The position numbers were made by a program, and so were the translations under genes. The notes under the pieces are model-generated. The model had not been told where the DNA came from, made no database searches, and saw only the letters and a list, made by a program, of their open reading frames with translations. A stretch of 8,173 bases of DNA from Acidobacteriota bacterium (lineage in GTDB: Bacteria > Acidobacteriota > Blastocatellia > RBC074), in the NCBI GenBank assembly GCA_013140935.1, contig JABFSD010000200.1:1-8173 (forward strand). Direction: 5' to 3'. Positions 1-6,100 of the stretch are shown in pieces (position 1 is the first letter of the stretch; every line of letters begins with the position of its first letter).

Positions 1-1
1 C

Positions 2-280
2 TATTGGGTGCCGGTGATCGCGCCGGGTAGTCTGATGTTTTATCGCGGTACCAAAACTTTTCCGCAATGGGACGGCAGCGGCTTTATCAGCGGCCTGGCG
101 ACGATGTCGCTCACGCGCGTCGTCTTCGACGGCAAAGGCGGAGCCAAAACCGCCGAGCGCTGGAAGATCGGCAAACGGATTCGTGATGTGGAACAAGCGC
201 CCGACGGTTCGCTATGGTTGCTCGAAGACGCGAATCCCGGCGCACTGATTCATGTGATGCCCAAGACAACGCCGAAGTGA
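2..280 (+). CDS. PQQ-dependent sugar dehydrogenase (glucose/sorbosone dehydrogenase family), 3' end only
   Basis: This is the last ~92 codons of a gene that starts before the window. The frame is open from base 2 (Tyr-Trp-Val-Pro...) and ends at TGA 278-280. The visible part carries the C-terminal blade signature of the soluble glucose/sorbosone dehydrogenase beta-propeller family: PVIAPGSLMFYRG, then a 'GSGFISGLATMSLTRVVFD' strand pair, then 'RIRDVEQAPDGSLWLLED', matching the family consensus of the type RIRDV-x-Q-x-PDG-x-L-x-LL-x-D. Family members are usually exported or periplasmic and oxidise sugars or related polyols with PQQ. The signal peptide and the PQQ and calcium ligands lie outside the window, so substrate and location cannot be judged. 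The next gene starts 59 bases downstream and looks functionally unrelated. Confidence 0.85.
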   Translation, partial: YWVPVIAPGSLMFYRGTKTFPQWDGSGFISGLATMSLTRVVFDGKGGAKTAERWKIGKRIRDVEQAPDGSLWLLEDANPGALIHVMPKTTPK

Positions 281-339
281 TGGCTCCAGGCGGCGCTTGA
301 TTCCGAACCGCCGATACGATTGTGTGGGAGTAAGCAGGT

Positions 340-651
340 ATGAGTGACATTCTGGTAAGGATCAAGCGCGCCGTGCTGGCGGGAAACTATAACTTCAGTA
401 AAAAAGCCCGCATAGAACTGGATGCAGACGGGCTTGATGAGTTGGACATCGCTGAGTCTATTTTGAACGCTGTAGCCATTTATAAAAAGATTCGCTCTAC
501 GAGTCCGAGTCGCAGCAAGGCCAAAGAATATCTTTACATCATTCAAAGCACGAATCTGGATGGCGTTGCTATTTACACAAAAGGTAAACTGACGAGCGAA
601 GCTGGCGAGGATACCTACTATTTTCTGATTTCATCCAAGCGGGCTTTATAA
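340..651 (+). CDS. DUF4258/MqsR-like small protein, putative toxin of a toxin-antitoxin-like pair
   Basis: A 103-residue soluble protein with no signal peptide or membrane segment. It begins with an amphipathic helix (DILVRIKRAVLAGNYNFS), followed by a second helical part with the 'DGLDELDIAESIL' pattern. A basic, strand-rich half follows (IYKKIRSTSPSRSKAKEY, LYIIQS, GVAIYTKGKL, YYFLISSKRAL). This layout is typical of the DUF4258 and MqsR-like groups of the RelE-type RNase fold. The link to a YgiT-type zinc-finger gene 19 bases downstream strengthens the reading, because such pairs recur with the putative toxin first, as in mqsRA. The ATG at 340 has a GGGAG at 326-330 as a plausible ribosome site. 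The family assignment is from recognised pattern and context; toxicity and RNase activity are inference. Confidence 0.6.
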   Translation: MSDILVRIKRAVLAGNYNFSKKARIELDADGLDELDIAESILNAVAIYKKIRSTSPSRSKAKEYLYIIQSTNLDGVAIYTKGKLTSEAGEDTYYFLISSKRAL

Positions 652-670
652 ACCGAAAGGCAAAAACACC

Positions 671-904
671 ATGATAAAAATCACCATTTGCCCGACGTGC
701 GGCAGCGACAAAATCAAAAAAGTGCGGCGGAATTGGACTGGCAAAGCGCAGGGTCAAACCTACACGGTTCCGAACCTCGAATACTATGCTTGCCCTGATT
801 GCGACGAAGAAATCTACGATCCGGTAGCGATGCGCAAGATACAGGCGTACTCTCCGACTTACGCGAAGAAGCAGGCGAGAATGTCGAAGGCCAAAGCCGC
901 GTAG
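671..904 (+). CDS. YgiT-type zinc-finger protein (MqsA N-terminal-like), putative antitoxin partner
   Basis: A 77-residue protein with two CxxC knuckles, CPTC at residues 7-10 and CPDC at 41-44. They are separated by a strand-rich stretch (VRRNWTGKAQGQTYTVPNLEYYAC), which is the hallmark of the YgiT/MqsA N-terminal zinc-binding domain. In MqsA this domain binds the toxin, and a C-terminal Xre helix-turn-helix binds the operator. Here only about 33 residues follow the second knuckle. They are basic (YAKKQARMSKAKAA) and too short for that DNA-binding domain. The protein could therefore neutralise its partner but probably does not autoregulate like full MqsA. It follows the upstream gene by 19 bases with GAAAGG (655-660) as a ribosome site, so the two are probably co-transcribed. 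The zinc-finger call is strong; the antitoxin role is inferred. Confidence 0.75.
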   Translation: MIKITICPTCGSDKIKKVRRNWTGKAQGQTYTVPNLEYYACPDCDEEIYDPVAMRKIQAYSPTYAKKQARMSKAKAA

Positions 905-924
905 CACCGTCGGGAAGCGCGCAG

Positions 925-1067
925 CCTGGGAGCGCCCCGCATCCTTGCGGGCTGTAAAAGAAGCCGCGCAGCGTTCCTTCTTTCGGTCTTTCGCCTTGCG
1001 CAGCTTGAGGAAAAGGAAGGCTGCGCCGCTTCGCAGATCGCCCGCAGGGATGCGGGGCGCTCCCAGG
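925..1067. repeat. 143-bp palindromic element with long inverted arms (MITE/REP-like)
   Basis: Arms 925-952 and 1040-1067 are reverse complements at 27 of 28 positions (left arm begins cctgggagcgccccgcatcc). An inner pair, 961-979 with 1013-1031, matches at 17 of 19 positions on exactly the same symmetry axis. The element is thus one long imperfect hairpin with an internal bubble (953-960/1032-1039) and a loop of roughly 30 bases. It contains no credible gene and starts 20 bases after the stop of the zinc-finger gene. No clear target-site duplication flanks it. The size and symmetry fit a non-autonomous miniature element or a paired REP-type repeat; which one cannot be decided from a single copy. 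It may also stop transcription from the upstream pair. Confidence 0.8.
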
Positions 1068-1090
1068 CGGCAGCGGACGGCGATGATTCC

Positions 1091-1117
1091 CGTAGCGCAT
1101 GCCGCGTAAGGGCTACG
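1091..1117. repeat. Short inverted repeat (hairpin) upstream of the nuclease-like gene
   Basis: cgtagc at 1091-1096 pairs with gctacg at 1112-1117 around a 15-base loop. The right arm lies in the octamer gggctacg (1110-1117), which occurs again at 2121-2128 in the hairpin-rich spacer on the other side of the nuclease-like gene. The two spacers may therefore hold related repeat sequences. Confidence 0.45.
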
Positions 1118-1144
1118 TCTCATTTGAGTGGGAGTGATTGTTTG

Positions 1145-1169
1145 TGGCGCAAGATGGCGTCTTGTGCCA
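1145..1169 (+). promoter_or_regulatory. Hairpin in the leader of the nuclease-like gene
   Basis: tggcgcaaga (1145-1154) pairs with tcttgtgcca (1160-1169) over 10 base pairs including one G-T, with a 5-base loop. It ends 6 bases before the strong ribosome site of the gene at 1190. The placement would allow an effect on translation or mRNA stability, but there is no T-run to suggest a terminator. The structure is seen in the sequence; its function is a guess. Confidence 0.4.
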
Positions 1170-1175
1170 GCCAAT

Positions 1176-1183
1176 GAGGAGGA
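1176..1183 (+). promoter_or_regulatory. Strong Shine-Dalgarno site fixing the start at 1190
   Basis: GAGGAGGA lies 6 bases before the ATG at 1190. It is the best ribosome site in the window and fixes the start of the nuclease-like gene. Confidence 0.8.
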
Positions 1184-1189
1184 AATGTT

Positions 1190-1852
1190 ATGGCCTTTAG
1201 CGATTACAAAAGCATTTTGCAGGTGCAGAAAGAATTCAAAATCAAATATCAGGAAATGAATTTTCTGTTGCCGGAAGACTTGGAACCGTCTGCCGCGTTT
1301 CGCGCGGAATTCCAATTCAGTATGGATAACATTGATGTCTATACGTCTGAAGCTTCGCGGGCCGAAGCGATCATCTTTCCGGTCTTGCGTGAAATCTATA
1401 AACGCTATTACACGCAATACTCGCTGTGGGTGCAATGCGCGTTGACTTATGATGAGAAGCTATCCGGCACGCCTGATTACCTGATTGGTACGAAATCTGA
1501 ACTCGGGAAAACCTACCTCGAAACGCCGTTGGTAGTAGTTGCCGAAGCAAAAAAGAATGACTTCGAGCAGGGTTGGGGGCAATGCCTGGCCGAACTTATC
1601 GCCGCGCAAAAGATCAACGGCAATCCGCGCTTCGCGGTGCATGGCATCGTAACGGATGGCAGGTTTTGGCAGTTCGGCAAGTTGCAGGAAAATGTTTTTA
1701 CGAAGCACGCGGAAAGTTATTCCGTAGATCATCTCGCGCAATTATTCGGCGCATTGAACGCAATGTTCCAAGCGGTCTCAGCGCCCAAAGCCGTGCGTAA
1801 AACCAGCACGAAAGCGCGTCAGGCCAAAGGCACAAGCCGTGTCAGCGGCTGA
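1190..1852 (+). CDS. Putative PD-(D/E)XK-fold nuclease-like protein, function unknown
   Basis: A 220-residue soluble protein with no signal peptide. Its centre carries the layout of the PD-(D/E)XK nuclease superfamily. An acidic helix contains E59 (SRAEAIIFPVLREIY, residues 57-70). The first catalytic-type aspartate is D96 in 'GTPDYLIG' after a beta hairpin. 'VVVAEAKK' (115-122) then supplies E119-x-K121, and the helix after it begins with Q131 in 'GWGQCLAELIAAQ'. 'VHGIVTDGRFWQFGKL' (150-164) resembles the late strand seen in restriction-endonuclease-like and type I R-subunit-like domains. The last 22 residues are basic and low in complexity. Similar stand-alone proteins of about 200 residues occur as uncharacterised accessory genes, for example in cyanobacteria. 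There is no methyltransferase or helicase next to it, so a classic restriction system is not supported. The fold call is by motif; DNA cleavage and any defence role are inference. Confidence 0.6.
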   Translation: MAFSDYKSILQVQKEFKIKYQEMNFLLPEDLEPSAAFRAEFQFSMDNIDVYTSEASRAEAIIFPVLREIYKRYYTQYSLWVQCALTYDEKLSGTPDYLIGTKSELGKTYLETPLVVVAEAKKNDFEQGWGQCLAELIAAQKINGNPRFAVHGIVTDGRFWQFGKLQENVFTKHAESYSVDHLAQLFGALNAMFQAVSAPKAVRKTSTKARQAKGTSRVSG

Positions 1853-1882
1853 CGTGCGGGTTACTGACGAGCCTCGTTTTCC

Positions 1883-2125
1883 AGCCCGTGAAGCGGGCTT
1901 TGCAGCGCAGCGGCGATCAGGCCAGTCATTCCCGGCTGGTGAATCGGCGAGTGGTTGTCACAAGGGCGTTTTAACGTACTTGCCCTGATGAGGCTCTAGC
2001 CACGAGCATTGCGGCTAAAGCCGTTTGAGAAGCACGCTAAAGCGCGCTGAATGATTTTTCCGCTGCTGAACCAGTCGTCAACGACTGGCCTAATTGCACT
2101 TCGGGAAAGCCCGTTGTCACGGGCT
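1883..2125. repeat. Chain of short hairpins in a 333-base gene-free spacer (1853-2185)
   Basis: No convincing gene lies between 1853 and 2185. Instead there is a series of small perfect or near-perfect palindromes. They are 1883-1899 (agcccg/cgggct), 1963-1986 (agggc/gccct), 2012-2023 (cggct/agccg), 2031-2048 (8-bp stem, one mismatch), 2071-2088 (ccagtcgt/acgactgg, loop of 2) and 2108-2125 (agcccgt/acgggct, loop of 4). A further small one lies at 1992-2001 (ggct/agcc). The first and last share the agcccg core. The spacing is irregular and no T-run follows any of them, so they are better read as clustered short repeats than as one terminator, although the first hairpin could help end transcription of the upstream gene. 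Confidence 0.65.
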
Positions 2126-2185
2126 ACGGATACGTTGCATTAACGGACGGAGCGCGTCAGCGAATTCTCTTGGCGGATTTTAAAG

Positions 2186-2623
2186 ATGGCTTGGTTTTCA
2201 GAGGAACAAGTTTCACTTCGACAACGCTACCTTATGCTGGAAGGGCACTTGTCAGAGCGTGCGCGTGCGGTTTGCGCCAATGGGCTTCCGGCTGACATCG
2301 GTAACAATACGGTGGTCATGTTTGTCAGCTTTGCTTACGCAGATCTTTCGATAGGGCATCAATTCGAGGTTGTTTATCCGAAAAGCCGTCCCGCCGAAGG
2401 ATTTGAATGCAAGAGCCGTATTGTTTCAGTAACTCAACAATTCTCCATTCCGCTTGAGGCCGTGCCGCACGGATGGAAAACGATTTGTGTTATTGAGTTT
2501 CCAGATGGAATTCCCGCTTTAATCAGTAATCATGAAGTGGTCAATGCTTGGTACGAAAATCAAAGCTGGGTGTGCCTTTCCAGCAAGGCCACTTGGCAAG
2601 CGATCAAAATTGGCGGTCAATGA
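2186..2623 (+). CDS. Hypothetical protein, 145 aa, not recognised
   Basis: I do not recognise a family. The protein is soluble, with no signal peptide or transmembrane helix. It starts with a helical stretch (EEQVSLRQRYLMLEGHLSERARAVCANGL, residues 6-34) followed by alternating hydrophobic strands (TVVMFVSFAYADL, HQFEVVYPKS, SRIVSVTQQFSIPLE, KTICVIEFPDG) and a Trp-rich end (NAWYENQSWVCLSSKATWQAI). This suggests a compact alpha-plus-beta or beta-sandwich domain. The ATG at 2186 has only a weak ribosome site (ggcgga, 2172-2177). The next frame begins 12 bases after its TGA, so it is likely co-transcribed with the 2636-3062 region. Codon choice is more AT-leaning than in dnaE, in keeping with an accessory gene. 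That a gene is present is fairly likely; its function is unknown. Confidence 0.55.
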   Translation: MAWFSEEQVSLRQRYLMLEGHLSERARAVCANGLPADIGNNTVVMFVSFAYADLSIGHQFEVVYPKSRPAEGFECKSRIVSVTQQFSIPLEAVPHGWKTICVIEFPDGIPALISNHEVVNAWYENQSWVCLSSKATWQAIKIGGQ

Positions 2624-2635
2624 TTGGGTGTAAGC

Positions 2636-2893
2636 ATGGTTTTGCGTGACACATCCTACTTCGTAAAAACTTTCGGGCAGCAAGAGTTTCGGCATAAAGA
2701 AAAGCTGTTTGCTGCCATCGAAAATGAAGCAGGCGCTTTCACTGATTACTCAAAACGTCCGGCGTCATCGTTGACGATTCGGCATTACTACGGAATTTAT
2801 AAGCTCCGCCATACCGTACATTCGCGGATGCTCGAAGAAAAATATGACGAAGCCGCACGCCGCGTTGATCGCGCAGATGGCGTTGTTATGTGA
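2636..2893 (+). CDS. Hypothetical protein, 5' part of a probably frameshifted gene
   Basis: From the ATG at 2636 this frame encodes 85 residues. An in-frame TTG lies at 2624, directly after the upstream stop, but ATG 2636 is preferred. The product is rich in charged and aromatic residues (TSYFVKTFGQQEFRHKEKLF, then 'IRHYYGIYKLRHTVHSRMLEEKYDEAARR') and matches no family I know. Its last codons (VDRADGVVM) look like out-of-frame sequence. The frame one base over reads LIAQMALLCEDLE there, which continues the preceding helix smoothly. I therefore infer that this is the N-terminal half of a gene whose C-terminal half is the frame ending at 3062. It sits 12 bases after the 145-aa gene and is probably in the same transcript. 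Confidence 0.45.
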   Translation: MVLRDTSYFVKTFGQQEFRHKEKLFAAIENEAGAFTDYSKRPASSLTIRHYYGIYKLRHTVHSRMLEEKYDEAARRVDRADGVVM

Positions 2894-3062
2894 AGACCTT
2901 GAGCGAGAGCCGCCTGATGATCTTTGCGAGCTATGGTCTTTTAGCTTCTATTCGGGCAGGGTCAAAGGTATTTGTTTGTTTGAAAACGCTACCAAACAAA
3001 CCATCGCAGGCAGTTTTGTTGATGTTGTCGCTAATCCGTCATCAGACCAAATCAACGAGTAA
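2844..3062 (+). CDS. Hypothetical protein, 3' part of a probably frameshifted gene
   Basis: This frame overlaps the previous one by 50 bases and ends at TAA 3060-3062, 42 bases before dnaE. Its protein-like part is 'LIAQMALLCEDLEREPPDD' followed by a strand-rich end (LCELWSFSFYSGRVKGICLF, GSFVDVVANPSSDQINE). The ATG at 2844 has no good ribosome site. Its first residues (MTKPHAA) look less natural than the alternative joining, in which ...EAARR of the upstream frame runs into LIAQMALL through a one-base shift near 2864. The joined product would be 141 residues. A genuine overlapping second gene cannot be excluded. No family is recognised. Confidence 0.4.
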   Translation: MTKPHAALIAQMALLCEDLEREPPDDLCELWSFSFYSGRVKGICLFENATKQTIAGSFVDVVANPSSDQINE

Positions 3063-3104
3063 CAGCTTAACGCGCTCGAAAATGTTTAATTAAGCAAACC
3101 GATA

Positions 3105-6100
3105 ATGACTAAACAATTCGTACATCTTCACCTTCACACCGATTACTCCCTGCTTGACGGAGCCATCAAGATTGGCCCGCTCGCCAAGCGGGCTGCCGTA
3201 CTGCAAATGCCTGCCGTAGCCATTACCGATCACGGCAATTTGTATGGCTCGTTGAGCTTTTACAACAAGATGAAGGAGGTCGGCGTCAAGCCGATCATTG
3301 GCATCGAGGCTTATTACACGCGGGGCAGCCGTCACGAACAGGGCGAGAAAAAACTTGAGCCGGGTGAGAAGGCTACGAATCATATCGTGCTGTTGGCGAA
3401 GGACTTAAAGGGTTATCAAAACCTGGTCAAGCTGTCTTCGTTTTCCTTCACCGAAGGCTTTTGGCGCAAGCCGCGCATTGATAAGGAACTGCTGGCGCAA
3501 CACAGCGAAGGCATCATCGCCCTGTCGGCCTGCATCAGCGGCGTAGCTCCGAATTTGCTTTTAAGGGATAAGTTTGAAGAAGCTGCGCGAGCCTCGAAAG
3601 AGTTTGAAGAAATACTAGGTAAAGGTAACTATTATTTAGAGATACAGGAACACGGGCTGGATGCGCAGAACCGCATCCGTAAACCGATGGTTGAACTCGC
3701 CAAAAAGACCGGCATCCCGCTCGTCGCTACCAATGACTCGCATTATCTGAACGCTACGGACGTGAAGGCGCACGATACGTTGTTGTGCATCGGCACGGGC
3801 AAGACGATCAATGACAAGAACCGGCTGACTTACGGCGCGCCTACGTTTTATTACCGCACGGCGGAGGAAATGTGGGAGTTGTTCGGCGAAGAACCGCACT
3901 TGCTGACGAATACTTTGGAGATCGCCGACAAGTGCAATCTCGAAATGCCCAAGCCGACCGACCACGTACCGCTTTATCCCGTGCCGGAAGGCTTCACGAT
4001 TGACAGCTATTTTGAAAAGGTCGCGTGGGACGGTTTCGAGACCCGCTGGCAGGAAGTCTGGCAGACCTTGCAAGCCTCGGGTTCGTTGCGCAACTCGATG
4101 GAAAAATACAAGGAGCGGCTGAATCACGAGATCGCAACGATTAAAAAGATGGGTTTTCCCGGATACTTTTTGATCGTGTGGGACTTCATCAATTACGCGA
4201 AGCAACACGGCATACCCGTGGGCCCGGGGAGAGGTTCGGCGGCGGGGAGCTTAGTAGCGTATGCCATGAAAATTACCGACGTAGACCCGCTGCAATACGA
4301 TTTGCTGTTCGAGCGGTTCTTGAACCCTGAGCGCGTCACGATGCCTGACGTAGACGTGGATTTCTGTGTGCGCGGGCGCGCTCAGGTAATTGATTACGTC
4401 AGCAATTTGTACGGCAAGCAAAACGTAGCCCAGATCATCACGTTCGGTACGATGGCCTCGCGCGCCGTCATTAAAGACGTAGGCCGCGCGCTCGAAATGC
4501 CTTACGCCGAAGTCGAAAAGGTGGCGAAGATGATTCCGCCGCCCGTGCGCGGACGCAACGTTTCGATTGAGCAGGCGCTTGAGATGAATCCAGACCTCAA
4601 GCAGGCGGTGGATACGAACGAGGCGGTCGCCGAACTGATCGAAGTCGCCAAACGCCTCGAAGGCAACGCGCGCCACACCTCCATCCACGCGGCTGGCGTA
4701 GTCATCTCGCCCGTCCCGATTCACGAACTGATTCCGGTGTGTACGGGGCAGAACGGCGAACTGACTACGCAATTTGTGATGTCCGACTTGGAAAAGACGG
4801 GCATGTTGAAGATGGACTTTTTGGCGCTGACTACGCTGACGATCATTGACGATTGCCTCAAGACTATCGAACGCGAACACGGCGTGCGACCCGACTTGGC
4901 GAACATTCCGCTGGATGACGAAAAGGCGTTGAAGCTGTTTTCTGACGGTAACTTACAGGCCGTGTTCCAGTTCGAATCATCGGGGATGGTTGAAATCTGC
5001 CGGAAGATGCGGCCTTCGAGTTTGGAAGACTTGTCCGCCTTGAACGCGCTTTATCGCCCTGGCCCGCTGGATGGCGGGATGGTGGATGATTACATTGATC
5101 GGCGGCACGGGCGTAAGAAGGTGACTTACTTGACGAAGGAAATGGAAAGCATTCTCTCCAATACTTACGGCGTGTTGGTTTATCAGGAACAGATCATGCA
5201 GTTGGCGCAAAAGCTCGCCGGATACAGCTTGGGCGAAGCCGACATGATGCGCCGCGCGATGGGTAAGAAGAAGAAAGAGGAAATGGCGAAGCACACCGAG
5301 AAGTTTGTGAACGGTTGTGTCGAACGCGGCATTGCGCAAGCCAAAGCCGAGACGATTTTTAACCTGATGTCGCAGTTCGCGGACTATGGGTTTAACCGCT
5401 CGCACTCGTTTGCTTATGCGTGGCTGGCTTATCAAACGGCTTGGTTGAAAGCTCATTACGCGCCGCACTTTTACGCTGCGGTACTTTCGAACGAAAGCAA
5501 CAATACCGAGAAGCTGGCGCGTTATGTGTCCGAAATGAAAGTCTTCGAACTTCAGATGTTGCCGCCCGATGTGAATCTGAGTTTTGATGGTTTTACGCCG
5601 AATCAGAAGGAAAGCTCAGTGCTTTTTGGGTTGGCGGCGATTAAGGGCATCGGTTCGAGCGCCGTGCAGATGATTATCAAGGCGCGCGAAGACGGGCCGT
5701 TCACTTCGATTTTTGATTTCGCCGCGCGCGTAGACCAACGCGGCGTCAACAAGCGCGTGATGGAATCGCTCATCAAGTCGGGTGCGTTCGACAAGACGAA
5801 TGACGACCGTGCTGTGTTGTTGGCGGTGATGGATCGTGCGGTTGAATACGGCGCGAAATCGCAGCGCGACCGCGAATCCGGTCAGACGGATTTGTTCGCG
5901 GCGTTCGCTGAGACGACGGGACAAAAGGACGAGCCGCCGCTGCCGACCGATGTCAAAGCGTGGTCGAAAAAAGAGGCGCTGAATTACGAGAAAGAGGCGC
6001 TGGGTTTTTTTGTCAGCGGGCATCCGTTGGAGGAGTACACCGAAGCGATTCGCGCTTTAACTACGATGGATGCGGGCAATCTGACTGAACTGGAAGACGG

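Noticed and set aside
281..339. Possible terminator after the sugar dehydrogenase gene (ggcgg with ccgcc)
   Set aside because: A 5-bp stem with a 14-base loop and no T-run is too weak to call.
569..1435. A 288-codon open frame on the minus strand
   Set aside because: It runs antisense through the zinc-finger gene, the palindromic element and the start of the nuclease-like gene. It has low-complexity Arg/Phe-rich sequence and no recognisable domain, while the plus-strand genes have clear motifs and ribosome sites.
1853..2185. CRISPR array
   Set aside because: The palindromes differ in sequence and spacing, so there is no constant direct repeat with equal-length spacers, and no cas gene is present.
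2890..3093. A 67-codon plus-strand frame starting GTG and ending just before dnaE
   Set aside because: It overlaps the frame ending at 3062, which has a more protein-like composition (EREPPDDLCELW...). This one is Ser/Leu/Lys-rich with no ribosome site, typical of a shadow frame.
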